From positions 3,570,020 through 3,634,019 of the forward strand of contig NZ_CP022314.1 in the NCBI RefSeq assembly GCF_003352915.1: a DNA stretch of 64,000 nucleotides, written 5' to 3'. Shown here one piece after another: positions 51,078 through 59,470 of this stretch (its first letter is position 1; every line of letters starts with the position of its first letter). The notes beneath the pieces are model-generated. The model made no database searches and had not been told where the DNA came from. It saw only the letters and a program-made list of their open reading frames with translations. Position numbers and translations under genes: made by a program. Source of the stretch: Arthrobacter sp. PM3 (GTDB taxonomy: Bacteria > Actinomycetota > Actinomycetes > Actinomycetales > Micrococcaceae).

Positions 51078-51215
51078 AACCCGGCCCGCAAAGGGAACGG
51101 CACACTGAAAGTGCCAGCGGGCCGCCGGCCCTGCCGCCCGGTCATGCGGGGAACAGTCACAGCCGTGGACAGCCACCGGCCCAGGTCACGCGATGGAAAA
51201 GAGCAGGTTTCAAAA

Positions 51216-52085
51216 ATGAGCAAAGCAATCGTCGTCGGCATCAACGGGTCTGCAGGCAGCGACGCCGCCCTGACCTGGGCCCTGCAGCGGGCCTCCCGGG
51301 ACAAGCTCCCGGTCATCGCCCTCCACGCGGTGGACGACCGCTGGATGTCGCCGGACTTCCAGTACCACGAACTGATCCGGCAGTCGGGAATGGACCTCCT
51401 GGAGAAAGCCAAAGCGAGCGCCCACGAACAGGCCCCCGACGTCGAGGTCGACATCCAGCTCCGGCACGGCAGCGGCGGATCAGTGCTGCGGGATGTCTCC
51501 AAGGAGGCTGCCATCATCGTGGTCGGCGGCCATGAAAAGCACCACCTGGACGGCGGTCCCGTCACCGACCGGGCCCTGCAGGTGGTCTCCGCCTCGGAAT
51601 GCCCCGTGGCCGTCATCCCGGCCAAAGCCGGCGCCGCGGCCAAAGGCGTGGTGGTCGGGGTGGACGGCTCCGCGGAGTCGCAGCAGGCGGTCGCGGTCGC
51701 GGCCGCGGAGGCGGACAGCGGCGGCGACGAGCTCACGGTCGTCCTGGCGTTCAAGACCCCCGCCCGCTGGGTCGAGAAGCAGCTGCCCTCCAGCGGCCTC
51801 GCCGAGAGCATGGTCGAAGAAAACCGGATCGTGCTCGCGGAATCAGTGGCCGGACTCGGCGACAAATACCCTGACCTGGTGGTCCATCAGCGGCTCGAGA
51901 CAGACACCCAGCCGGCGAAGGCCCTGGTGGATGCCGCCGCTGACGCCCGGCTGCTTGTGATCGGCAGCCACGGGCGCGGCGGGTTCTCCCGGACGGTGCT
52001 CGGCTCCACGGCGCACGCCGTGCTGCTGAACGTGCCGTGCCCCACCCTCGTCACACGCGTCCACAAGGTCAAGCACGGGGACTGA
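51216..52085 (+). CDS. Universal stress protein, two UspA domains
   Basis: A 289-residue tandem UspA protein. The first domain starts AIVVGINGSAGSDAALTWAL; the second starts VVVGVDGSAESQQAVAVA and ends with the nucleotide-binding loop GSHGRGGFSRTVLGSTA. The corresponding loop of domain 1 (GGHEKHHLDGGPVTDRAL) is degenerate, so ATP probably binds only in domain 2. Proteins of this type build up in hypoxia or starvation. A tiny upstream frame (ATG 51193, 8 codons) ends on a TGA that overlaps this ATG, and the Shine-Dalgarno signal (GCAGG) is weak. Confidence 0.9.
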   Translation: MSKAIVVGINGSAGSDAALTWALQRASRDKLPVIALHAVDDRWMSPDFQYHELIRQSGMDLLEKAKASAHEQAPDVEVDIQLRHGSGGSVLRDVSKEAAIIVVGGHEKHHLDGGPVTDRALQVVSASECPVAVIPAKAGAAAKGVVVGVDGSAESQQAVAVAAAEADSGGDELTVVLAFKTPARWVEKQLPSSGLAESMVEENRIVLAESVAGLGDKYPDLVVHQRLETDTQPAKALVDAAADARLLVIGSHGRGGFSRTVLGSTAHAVLLNVPCPTLVTRVHKVKHGD

Positions 52086-52101
52086 CGCCCCGCCAGGATT
52101 C

Positions 52102-52139
52102 AGTTGCCCGGCGCCGCCCCGAGTTGCCCGGCGCCGCCC
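52102..52139. repeat. 20-bp-period direct repeat
   Basis: AGTTGCCCGGCGCCGCCC at 52102-52119 and again at 52122-52139, between the universal stress protein stop and its terminator. Confidence 0.7.
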
Positions 52140-52164
52140 GGCACTGCCCGGACCAGACAGGCAG

Positions 52165-52184
52165 GCCCCCTCCGCGGAGGGGGC
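52165..52184 (+). terminator. Terminator after the universal stress protein gene
   Basis: The 20-nt perfect palindrome GCCCCCTCCGCGGAGGGGGC is followed by TTT. It lies 80 nt after the stop codon and 36 nt before the next start. Confidence 0.75.
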
Positions 52185-52219
52185 TTTCCGCCGTCGCCGG
52201 CGGATGGGAGGATGTTGCC

Positions 52220-52921
52220 GTGGACCCCATCAACGTGGATTCCTTCTTCAACTTTGTCACCCACTCCTGGTGGCTCGTCTTCCCCATGAGCGGACTGATC
52301 GGCGGGTGGGCCCGGTCCTGGTCCAAAGCCACTGAACGTCGGCACCGGCGCCGCGTCGAGCTCTACACGCTCAAGAACCAGGCGGCCCAGGCGGAACAGG
52401 CCAGCCACGCTCAGGTCACCGCCCTGCTGAAGGCACACGACGCCGTCAACCGGCGCTGGCTGGACTACGAACTCGACGTGGGGAAACTGATCGACTATCC
52501 GGTCATGAGCGATGTCCGGGAGCCCCTCACCGTGGCGTTCCTGCGGGCGAAGCGGGAGGCCGACGGCCTGCGCCCTGCAACGCCCGGGGACATCAGGACC
52601 GCGGCCGGGCTGGCGGAGTACCGGGCGGCGGTCACCGGTTTCGAGGTCGCCTTCGACGTCGCCGAACGCGAAGCCAAGCGGATCAGGGACAGCAAGTTCA
52701 CCGGGCCGGAACGGCAGCGGCTCGAAACCGCCCGGAAGCTCCTGCGGATCGCCTCGGACGCCGCGGCCACGCCCGCCGAACGGCAGACGGCCTACCGGCG
52801 CGCCCGACGTGAACTCGACGGGATCATCGTGCTGCCCGAAGCCACGCTGGCGGCGCTGGAGGACAAGATCGCCTCCATGCTCGACGCCGGCCCGGCACCT
52901 GACGTCCGCCGGGCCGGCTGA
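52220..52921 (+). CDS. Membrane-anchored helical protein of unknown function
   Basis: A 233-residue protein that I do not recognise. One N-terminal hydrophobic stretch (FFNFVTHSWWLVFPMSGLIG, residues 7-26) is followed by an Arg-rich patch and about 190 residues of charged, probably coiled-coil helices (KNQAAQAEQASHAQVTALLK, FDVAEREAKRIRDSK). The cell-facing part is Arg/Ala/Glu-rich with no catalytic motif. GGGAGG is 8 nt before the GTG. It seems monocistronic, with a terminator in front and a convergent gene behind. Confidence 0.65.
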   Translation: MDPINVDSFFNFVTHSWWLVFPMSGLIGGWARSWSKATERRHRRRVELYTLKNQAAQAEQASHAQVTALLKAHDAVNRRWLDYELDVGKLIDYPVMSDVREPLTVAFLRAKREADGLRPATPGDIRTAAGLAEYRAAVTGFEVAFDVAEREAKRIRDSKFTGPERQRLETARKLLRIASDAAATPAERQTAYRRARRELDGIIVLPEATLAALEDKIASMLDAGPAPDVRRAG

Positions 52922-52933
52922 GCGGGGAACGGC

Positions 52934-53698
52934 TCAGATCCACTTCGGGGCGGCCGGGACCGATCCGCCGCCGGAGGCGCCTGCTGCGCTAGCGCCGGTG
53001 GCGGTCACCTCGTTGCTGCCGCGGCCCGCGGCCCAGGCAACCACTGCGGGAAGCGGGCCTGAGACCACGGTCGGGGACTGCGCGCCGGTGTCCCCGAACG
53101 CTAGGTCCGTGCCTGCCACCGTGACGAGCAGCCCGCTGTCGGAACCGCGGGCGTGCCAGGCGCCGGTGATGTCCGCCAGGAGGCGCTCCAGGACCGGGGC
53201 CGGGATGTCGGCGAAGGTGGCGCCGTTGTCGAGGTCCACCGCGTGCATCCAGACTTCCCGGGTCCGCATCCAGACGGTTTCGCTGGCCGGGACCAGGCGG
53301 CCCTGGGCGGTCTTGACCGTGTGGTGCCAGGCATCGGCCGGCAGGTCCCGCCATTCGACGTTCAGATGGACCGCGGAGTGGTCGAACAGGTTCCGCAGCG
53401 CGATCGGGCTCAGGGTCGCGCCGAAGTCGATCTCGTGGTCCCGGGCGGCCGCGGAGGCGTACATCGGGGTCTCCACGCCCGTGGCCGCCCACTCGATGAG
53501 CCGGGCGATGGCGCGGGCGTTGTAGCCGATGTGCGCCGCGACGTGACGGCGGGTCCAGCCCGGCAGCAGGGACCCGCCGTCGAGGTCCGCGTCACTGAGC
53601 TCGTTGAGCTTTCGGGCGAAGAACGCGGTGCCCCGGCGCGCCTGCAGCAGGCCCGCGAGCAGTTCCGGGTCCGTCGTCTGGTCGTGGCGGGCAACCAT
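52934..53698 (-). CDS. Maleylpyruvate isomerase, mycothiol-dependent type
   Basis: A 254-residue DinB/MDMPI-fold enzyme. The N-terminal helix bundle contains LPGWTRRHVAAHIGYNARAI, whose WTRRHVxxH element is the divalent-metal site of the family, and TREVWMHAVDLDNG supplies a further His. It converts maleylpyruvate to fumarylpyruvate using mycothiol, the thiol of actinobacteria, in place of the glutathione used by proteobacteria. Last gene of the gentisate operon; its ATG overlaps the upstream TGA by 1 nt (TGATG). Confidence 0.88.
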   Translation of the reverse strand: MVARHDQTTDPELLAGLLQARRGTAFFARKLNELSDADLDGGSLLPGWTRRHVAAHIGYNARAIARLIEWAATGVETPMYASAAARDHEIDFGATLSPIALRNLFDHSAVHLNVEWRDLPADAWHHTVKTAQGRLVPASETVWMRTREVWMHAVDLDNGATFADIPAPVLERLLADITGAWHARGSDSGLLVTVAGTDLAFGDTGAQSPTVVSGPLPAVVAWAAGRGSNEVTATGASAAGASGGGSVPAAPKWI

Positions 53699-54534
53699 CA
53701 GGCCTCCTTGACCACGCGGTTCTTCAGCTGGCCCAGCCCCTCGATGGTCGTGACCAGGACCTGGCCCTCCTGCAGGTACCGCTTGGGATCCTGGGCGTGG
53801 CCGACGCCGCCCGCGGTGCCGGTGGCAATCACGTCGCCCGGGTTCAGGGTGATGATGGTGGAAATGTAGGACACCAGGTACTCGGGGGTGAAGACGAGGT
53901 CGCCGGTGGGGGTTTGCTGCTGGATCTCACCGTCCACCTCGGAGGTCATGAGCGGGCCGGCGGTGAATTCGTCCTTGGTGACCAGCGCCGGGCCGAACGG
54001 GGTGGACTTCTCCCAGGTCTTGCCCTGCAGCCACTGGATGGTGCGGAACTGGTAGTCGCGCATGCTGACATCGTTCAGGACGGCGTAGCCGGCGATGTGC
54101 CCGGCGGCGTCCGCTTCGCTGATCCGGCGGCCCTTCTTGCCGATCACGACGGCGAGCTCGGCCTCCCAGTCGACGGCGTCGGATTCCTGCGGGAGGGCCA
54201 GGTCGTCGTTGGGGCCGATCAGGGATTCCTGGTACTTGGCGAACAGGGTGGGGAACTCGGGGACCTCGCGGCCCATTTCCTTGATGTGGTTGCGGTAGTT
54301 GTGGCCCACGCAGATGATCTTGCCCGGGGCGGGCACGACGGCGGCAAGGTCGGCGCCCTCAAGCGGATGGGTGGCGCCGCTGGCCGCCTTCGCGGTGGCT
54401 TCCCAAGTGGGGTCCTGCAGCAGGGCGCCCACGTCGGAGAAGCCCGGAATTTCGGTGAGGGTGTCGCCGTCCTGGCGGACCGCCGTCGTGCTCGTGCCGT
54501 TGCCGTCGGAAAGGCGGAGAGTGAGGAGTCTCAT
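53698..54534 (-). CDS. Fumarylpyruvate hydrolase (FAH family)
   Basis: A 278-residue fumarylacetoacetate-hydrolase-family enzyme. Motifs: IICVGHNYRNHIKEMG, PTLFAKYQESLIGPND, VDWEAELAVVIGKKGR (metal-binding Glu residues), GYAVLNDVSMRDYQFR and GDVIATGTAGGVG. In this operon it should split fumarylpyruvate into fumarate and pyruvate. Its ATG overlaps the dioxygenase stop (TAATG) by one base and its own stop overlaps the isomerase start, so the three genes are tightly coupled. Confidence 0.92.
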   Translation of the reverse strand: MRLLTLRLSDGNGTSTTAVRQDGDTLTEIPGFSDVGALLQDPTWEATAKAASGATHPLEGADLAAVVPAPGKIICVGHNYRNHIKEMGREVPEFPTLFAKYQESLIGPNDDLALPQESDAVDWEAELAVVIGKKGRRISEADAAGHIAGYAVLNDVSMRDYQFRTIQWLQGKTWEKSTPFGPALVTKDEFTAGPLMTSEVDGEIQQQTPTGDLVFTPEYLVSYISTIITLNPGDVIATGTAGGVGHAQDPKRYLQEGQVLVTTIEGLGQLKNRVVKEA

Positions 54535-55664
54535 TACTTGGTGCGTCCTTCGATGTAGGTGCGGTTGAAGTTCAGGCGCTCGAAAATGGGAGCGTCGCTG
54601 AAGCGGAAGAGATCGAATTCCGTCTCTGCCTGGAGCGACCAGGCCGCCCAGGACGGGACGACGAAGAGGTCGCCCTTGGCCAGGGCCTTCGTTTCGCCGT
54701 CGAGGACCACGGAGCCGCTGCCCTCGAAAACCTGCCACACACTCGAACCAACTTCGCGGACAGCCTCGGTGGAAGCGCCGGCGCGGAGCCGGTGGAATTC
54801 GGCCCGGATGGTGGGCATGACGTCCCCGCCGGTGGTGGGGTTGGTGTAGCGGACGGCGGCGTGGCCCTGGGACACGGTGGCCGGGTGGCCCTCGTCCTCA
54901 AGGAGCAGCTGCTCGCGCAGGGCGCGGTCCGTGTATTCCCAGCGGTACGCGGCGATGGGGGAGCTGGTGGTGTTGTCCAGGCCGGAGAGCGGGCGCAGGC
55001 CGGGGTGCGCCCAGAGCCGCTCGGAGCGGGAGATGTCCGGGGTGGCCTCGTCGGTGACGCGTTCGGTGCCGAACTCGAAGAACCCGGCGTCGGCGTAGTG
55101 CACGAACGGAATGTCCAGGCCGTCGATCCAGGCCATCGGCTCGTCGGTGTCGTTGTGGTGGCCGTGGAAGTTCCATCCCGGGGTCAGCAGGAAGTCGCCG
55201 CGGGACATCCGCACCGGGTCGCCGTTGACGACCGTCCAGACGCCTTCGCCCTCGACGACGAAGCGGAACGCGTTCTGCGAGTGGCGGTGCTCGGGGGCCG
55301 TCTCGCGGGCACCAAGGTACTGGATCGCGGCCCACAGCGTGGGGGTGGCGTACGGCGTGTTCCCGAGCCCGGGGTTCGCGAGGGCGATGGCGCGGCGTTC
55401 CCCGCCGCGGCCCACCGGCACGAGGTCGCCGGCACGGGCCGCCAGCGGGTAGAGATCGTCCCAGCGCCACACGTGCGGGACGGCCTTCGGCGACGGGACC
55501 ATCGGCATGAGGTCCGCGATCTCCGTCCACAGCGGGATCAGGTTCCCGGCGTCGAAGTCCCGGTACAGCTCCTCGAGCTGTGCGGCTTCCTCGGGCGTGG
55601 GTTCGGGCGCGATGTGCTGGGCCGCAACCGACTCGTGCGTGGTGTTATCGGCACTGATGGACAC
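54534..55664 (-). CDS. Gentisate 1,2-dioxygenase
   Basis: A 376-residue bicupin dioxygenase that opens the ring of gentisate between C1 and C2 to give maleylpyruvate, using Fe(II). The first cupin has the HxH metal motif in APEHRHSQNAFRFVVEGEGVW with a third His in GWNFHGHHND; the second cupin (about 280-365) lacks a complete set, as in the family. GTG start with GAGGAGG 6 nt upstream. First gene of the three-gene operon, and its promoter carries the shared IclR-type dyad. Confidence 0.93.
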   Translation of the reverse strand: MSISADNTTHESVAAQHIAPEPTPEEAAQLEELYRDFDAGNLIPLWTEIADLMPMVPSPKAVPHVWRWDDLYPLAARAGDLVPVGRGGERRAIALANPGLGNTPYATPTLWAAIQYLGARETAPEHRHSQNAFRFVVEGEGVWTVVNGDPVRMSRGDFLLTPGWNFHGHHNDTDEPMAWIDGLDIPFVHYADAGFFEFGTERVTDEATPDISRSERLWAHPGLRPLSGLDNTTSSPIAAYRWEYTDRALREQLLLEDEGHPATVSQGHAAVRYTNPTTGGDVMPTIRAEFHRLRAGASTEAVREVGSSVWQVFEGSGSVVLDGETKALAKGDLFVVPSWAAWSLQAETEFDLFRFSDAPIFERLNFNRTYIEGRTK

Positions 55665-55737
55665 GGGGACCTCCTCGGTAGAAACGGAACTGTGCGTTGG
55701 CGTAGTCCGACTCTACGGAGGGGCCCGTGTGACCTCC

Positions 55738-55758
55738 AGCATATTCTGTCTGCCAGAA
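55738..55758 (-). promoter_or_regulatory. Gentisate-operon promoter with IclR-type dyad
   Basis: On the minus strand the inverted repeat TTCTG-N5-CAGAA (55744-55758) directly abuts the -10 TATGCT (55738-55743), so a bound protein would cover the promoter. The 5' leader would be about 67 nt. The same dyad is found at 56578-56592. Confidence 0.6.
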
Positions 55759-55763
55759 TTAGC

Positions 55764-56615
55764 TCAGTCCGGCTCGGCAGGGTTCGCGGCGATGTCGATC
55801 TCCAGTTGGCGGCGGGTTTCGCGCAGGGCCGCCACCAGCCCGGCGTCGAACACCGCCCTGAACCGGATGGACGGCGCGGCGACGCTGAGCGCCCCCACCA
55901 CCTGCCCTTGCCGGTTGTGGAGGGCCATGCCGAGGGCGCTGACGCCCTCTTCGGTTCCTTCAAAATTGGCGGCGAAGCCGTTCGCGCGGATGGACTCCAG
56001 CTCGCGGAGGAACGCCGGATACTCGCTGTCCGGGATGGTGTCGCCGCCGATCTCCGCGTTGCTGCTGCGGAACAGCTGCTCAAGGAGGGGCAGATCCAGC
56101 TCCGCCAGCATCGCCTTCCCCCCGGAGGTCCTGCTGGCCGGCATCACCGTGCCCTGGCGGTCGCCGACCCGCAGCACGTTGGTCCCCTCCACCGTGGCCA
56201 GGAACCGGACCTTCGTCCCGACCCGGATCATGAGGTTGACGGTCTCGTTGATCCGGGCCGAGAGCAGTTCCATGTGCGGCTGGGCGAGCGTGCGCAGCAG
56301 CTTGGTCCAGCTCAGGCCGGCCGGTCCCACGCCCATGGCCGGGCCCGGGACGTAGCGGCGGGTTTCGTCCTGCACGGCGAACCCCCGGTACACCAGCATG
56401 GCCAGGAGGCGGTGGGCGGTCGAGGGCGCCACGCCCAGTTCCGCCGCGGCGTCCTTGAGCCGCAGCGTGCCGGTGTCGCGCAGCAACTGCAGCAGCACCA
56501 GGGCGTTGTCCACCGCCTCGATGGAATAGGTGGGCCGCTTCTGCGCGGGCTTGCGGGCGGACACGGCTGCCGGTTTGTTCTGCACATCAGAATTATATTG
56601 GTGTTCTCCGGGCAT
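55764..56615 (-). CDS. IclR-family transcriptional regulator of gentisate catabolism
   Basis: A 283-residue IclR protein. The winged helix covers about 30-90 (IEAVDNALVLLQLLRDTGTL, LGVAPSTAHRLLAMLV, YVPGPAMG) and the effector domain about 100-275 (ATVEGTNVLRVGDRQGTVMP, SGGKAMLAELDLPLL). It lies between the two gentisate transcription units and probably senses gentisate or 3-hydroxybenzoate. Start ATG 56615 lies 7 nt after a -10-like TACTGT, so it may be leaderless; ATG 56621 also is possible. The gap to the divergent transporter start is only 18 nt. Confidence 0.9.
   Translation of the reverse strand: MPGEHQYNSDVQNKPAAVSARKPAQKRPTYSIEAVDNALVLLQLLRDTGTLRLKDAAAELGVAPSTAHRLLAMLVYRGFAVQDETRRYVPGPAMGVGPAGLSWTKLLRTLAQPHMELLSARINETVNLMIRVGTKVRFLATVEGTNVLRVGDRQGTVMPASRTSGGKAMLAELDLPLLEQLFRSSNAEIGGDTIPDSEYPAFLRELESIRANGFAANFEGTEEGVSALGMALHNRQGQVVGALSVAAPSIRFRAVFDAGLVAALRETRRQLEIDIAANPAEPD
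56578..56599 (+). promoter_or_regulatory. Transporter promoter with IclR-type dyad
   Basis: TTCTG-N5-CAGAA (56578-56592) followed after 1 nt by -10 TATATT (56594-56599), 34 nt before the transporter ATG. It lies inside the first codons of the divergent iclR-type gene, so binding would also affect that gene. Confidence 0.6.
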
Positions 56616-56633
56616 CGCCATGACAGTAGTGGG

Positions 56634-57974
56634 ATGAATCACACACCTTCCGCTGCAGCGCCGGAGCGGTCCGCGCCGGGCGTTCCCGGCCCCGCCACCG
56701 CTGACGGTCCTGCCTCACGGTTCTCCAAAGGCTCGGCACTGGCCGTCCTTGTCTGCTGGCTTCTGGTGGTCTTCGACGGCTACGACCTCATCGTCTACGG
56801 CACCGTCCAGTCGTCGCTGATCTCCGAAACCGGCTGGGGCCTGAACAAGGCCACCGCCGGAACGATCGGTTCCATGGCTTTCGTGGGGATGATGATCGGG
56901 GCGATCTTCGCCGGGCGCATGGCCGATTCCTGGGGCCGCCGCCGCACCATCCTGGGCTGCGCCATTGCCTTTTCGATTTTCACCATCCTCTGCGCCTTTG
57001 CCCCCAGCGCGCCCGTCTTCGGGGCCCTGCGGCTTCTGGCCGGCATCGGGCTCGGCGGCCTCGTGCCGTCGGCGAACGCGCTTGTGGCCGAACTCGTCAC
57101 CGCGAAGTGGCGGTCCACGATCGCCACGTTGATGATGTCCGGCGTCCCGATTGGCGGATCCATCGCCGCGCTGGTCGGCATCCAGCTGATCCCCGCGTTC
57201 GGCTGGGAGTCCATGTTCCTGGTCGCGTCGGTTGCCCTGCTCGTCGTGGTGCCGCTCGGCGTGAAATACCTTCCGGAGACGCTGGCGCCGGCCGGCGCAG
57301 CGGACAGGACCGTCCGGACACCGGCCGGAAACGGGCAACCGGCCAGCGAGCCTGCCGGTTTCTCCTCCCTGCTCCGGGCCCCGTACCTGGGGGTGAGTGT
57401 GTTGTTCGCCCTGGCGACGATTGCGACGCTCTTCGCCTGGTACGGCCTGGGCACCTGGCTGCCGAACCTCATGCAGCTGGCCGGCTACAACCTGGGATCC
57501 GCCCTGACGTTCGCCCTGGCCCTCAACCTGGGCGCGGTGGCCGGCTCGGTCATCACGGCCTGGGCGGGCACCCGCTTCGGTCCCATCCCCACCGGGATCG
57601 CTGCGGCCGCCGTCGCCGCCGGTGCCCTCGTGGTCCTGGTGACCGGACCGCCCGTGGGCGTCGTCTACTTCATGCTGGTCCTCGCCGGCGTGGGCACCCA
57701 CGGCACGCAGTGCCTCATTATCGCTGCGGTCGCGAGCCACTATCCCGGGCACCTGCGCGGCACCGCGCTGGGCTGGGCGCTGGGGACGGGCCGCATCGGC
57801 GCCGTCGCCGCACCCCAGGTCGGCGGGCTCCTGCTCGCCTCCGGGCTGGGCGTCACTTCGAATTTCCTCGCCTTCGCCGGTGCAGCGGTCATCGCCGCGG
57901 TCCTGCTGGCCGCCGTCGGGCTCAACCTCAAATCAAAAATCTCACCCTCATCTACAGGAGCAAGCAATGTCTGA
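56634..57974 (+). CDS. Aromatic acid:H+ symporter (MFS, AAHS family)
   Basis: A 446-residue major facilitator with about 12 helices. The helix-1 motif DGYDLIVYGTV (D-x-x-D/Y) and the loop GRMADSWGRRRTI are signatures of the aromatic acid:H+ symporter branch (GenK, BenK, MhpT), where the Asp residues are needed for substrate transport. In this locus it should import 3-hydroxybenzoate or gentisate. It overlaps the monooxygenase gene by 8 nt. Confidence 0.9.
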   Translation: MNHTPSAAAPERSAPGVPGPATADGPASRFSKGSALAVLVCWLLVVFDGYDLIVYGTVQSSLISETGWGLNKATAGTIGSMAFVGMMIGAIFAGRMADSWGRRRTILGCAIAFSIFTILCAFAPSAPVFGALRLLAGIGLGGLVPSANALVAELVTAKWRSTIATLMMSGVPIGGSIAALVGIQLIPAFGWESMFLVASVALLVVVPLGVKYLPETLAPAGAADRTVRTPAGNGQPASEPAGFSSLLRAPYLGVSVLFALATIATLFAWYGLGTWLPNLMQLAGYNLGSALTFALALNLGAVAGSVITAWAGTRFGPIPTGIAAAAVAAGALVVLVTGPPVGVVYFMLVLAGVGTHGTQCLIIAAVASHYPGHLRGTALGWALGTGRIGAVAAPQVGGLLLASGLGVTSNFLAFAGAAVIAAVLLAAVGLNLKSKISPSSTGASNV

Positions 57975-59235
57975 GTACGCCCCGTCCACCAACGATGTCC
58001 GGTCCACCGATGTCCTCGTCGTCGGGGGCGGCATGGCCGGGCTGGCCGGGGCGCTTGCCCTGCGCGAGAACGGCGCCAACGTCACCCTCGTGGAGCGGGC
58101 ACCCGAATTCGGCGAGGTCGGCGCGGGCCTGCAGATGGCCCCCAATGCCTCCCGCGTCCTGAAGCGCTGGGGCCTGCTGGAAAAGGCGCTGGAGATCGGC
58201 GTCCAGCCCGGGCACCTGGTCTTCCGCGACGCCGTCACCGGCGAGGAGCTCACCCGCCAGAGCCTTGGCGGGGAATTCGAGGAACGCTACGGTGCGCCCT
58301 ACGTCGTGATCCACCGCAGCGACCTGCACCGGGTCCTGCTCGAAGGCTGCGAAGCTGCCGGGGTCACGCTCGTCAACGACGTCATGGTCGAGACCGTGGA
58401 AACCGTCAACGGCCGCGGCGTGGTCCACACCGCAGCCGGCGTGGACTATGAGGCCGACGTCGTGGTCGGTGCCGACGGCCTGAAGTCCACCCTGCGGCCG
58501 CTGGTGTCCGACGACGAGCCCGTCTCGTCCGCGTACGTGGCCTACCGGGGCACCGTGCCGATCACCGAAAACACGCCCAAGGCCGACCTCGAGGACGTGA
58601 TCGTCTACCTCGGACCCGACTGCCACCTGGTCCAGTACCCGCTGCGCAAGGGCGAGCTGCTGAACACCGTGGCCGTGTTCAAGTCCGCCTCGTTCGAGCG
58701 CGGCGAAGAGCAGTACGGCGGCGTCGACGAACTGGAGGCCGCGTACAAGGACTGCGTCCCCGCCGTCCGGGAGGCCCTGAAGAACCTGGCCACCGGCATC
58801 CGCTGGCCCATGTACGACCGCAACCCGATCGAAAACTGGGTCGCCGGCCGGATGGTCCTCATGGGCGACGCCGCCCACCCGATGCTCCAGTACCTCGCCC
58901 AGGGCGCCTGCCAGGCGCTCGAGGACGCCGCCGTGCTGCAGGACGTGACCAACGGCACCGTCTTCACCGCGGACGGCGTAAACCCGGAAGCCTGGGACGG
59001 TGCGCTCCGGGAGTTCAACACCATCCGGGCCGGCCGCACCGCCCGGGTCCAGCGCACGGCCCGCATCTGGGGCGAGTCCTGGCACGTGTCCGGACTGGCC
59101 CGGACACTGCGCAACCTGCTGTTCAAGAGCCGGAAGGACAACGACTTCCAGTACAACGACTGGCTGTACGGCCAGGACGGCGACGGCGTGCCGGCCGCAC
59201 ACAGCGAGGCGGCCCGGCTGGTGCTTCCCGCCTAG
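57967..59235 (+). CDS. FAD monooxygenase, probably 3-hydroxybenzoate 6-hydroxylase
   Basis: A 422-residue single-component FAD aromatic hydroxylase. Visible: dinucleotide fold VLVVGGGMAGLAGALALREN, the FAD/NADH DG motif VVVGADGLKSTLRPLV and GDAAHPMLQYLAQGACQALEDA. The neighbours are a gentisate transporter-type MFS and the gentisate ring-cleavage operon, so the reaction is most simply 3-hydroxybenzoate to gentisate with NADH and O2; salicylate 5-hydroxylation is less likely for a single-component enzyme. AGGAG lies 7 nt before the ATG. A terminator follows. Confidence 0.9.
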   Translation: MSEYAPSTNDVRSTDVLVVGGGMAGLAGALALRENGANVTLVERAPEFGEVGAGLQMAPNASRVLKRWGLLEKALEIGVQPGHLVFRDAVTGEELTRQSLGGEFEERYGAPYVVIHRSDLHRVLLEGCEAAGVTLVNDVMVETVETVNGRGVVHTAAGVDYEADVVVGADGLKSTLRPLVSDDEPVSSAYVAYRGTVPITENTPKADLEDVIVYLGPDCHLVQYPLRKGELLNTVAVFKSASFERGEEQYGGVDELEAAYKDCVPAVREALKNLATGIRWPMYDRNPIENWVAGRMVLMGDAAHPMLQYLAQGACQALEDAAVLQDVTNGTVFTADGVNPEAWDGALREFNTIRAGRTARVQRTARIWGESWHVSGLARTLRNLLFKSRKDNDFQYNDWLYGQDGDGVPAAHSEAARLVLPA

Positions 59236-59262
59236 CCTCTGTGACCGGACCGCGCGGCCCTG

Positions 59263-59297
59263 AAATTGCCGGCCATCTGCCAGGTGGCCGGCAATTT
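59263..59297 (+). terminator. Terminator after the monooxygenase gene
   Basis: Perfect 13-bp stem AAATTGCCGGCCA/TGGCCGGCAATTT, loop 9 nt, extended by CCCT/AGGG past one mismatch. 28 nt after the stop codon. Confidence 0.8.
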
Positions 59298-59368
59298 AGG
59301 GTCTTCCGGCACGTTTTGCCCTGCCGTCTTTCCCACGTACCATCGATAAGGTTTCAAGCTGCTTTAGC

Positions 59369-59414
59369 GGCCACTGGACGTTCATCGGATGGGTATCCGA
59401 TGATGTTAGTGGCC
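59369..59414 (+). repeat. Two-tier inverted repeat upstream of the phosphate transporter
   Basis: Outer arms GGCCACT (59369-59375) and AGTGGCC (59408-59414) enclose inner arms TCATCGGAT (59382-59390) and ATCCGATGA (59395-59403) around a GGGT loop. The whole 46-nt element is 56 nt before the transporter start. It could be an RNA element in the leader or a protein-binding dyad; the lack of a T-run argues against a terminator. Confidence 0.65.
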
Positions 59415-59470
59415 ATGCGGCACCGGGGAAGTGGAACTGCTGACCGTGGACACTCTAGATTGGGCAACAG

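Noticed and set aside
52102..52139. The 20-bp direct repeat as an attachment site of a mobile element
   Set aside because: No integrase, transposase or tRNA gene nearby, and the copies are adjacent rather than flanking an insert.
54792..57974. A 1060-codon open frame on the plus strand
   Set aside because: Only the last third (from 56634) has family similarity (MFS transporter). The first two thirds are antisense to the gentisate dioxygenase and IclR genes and have no domain features.
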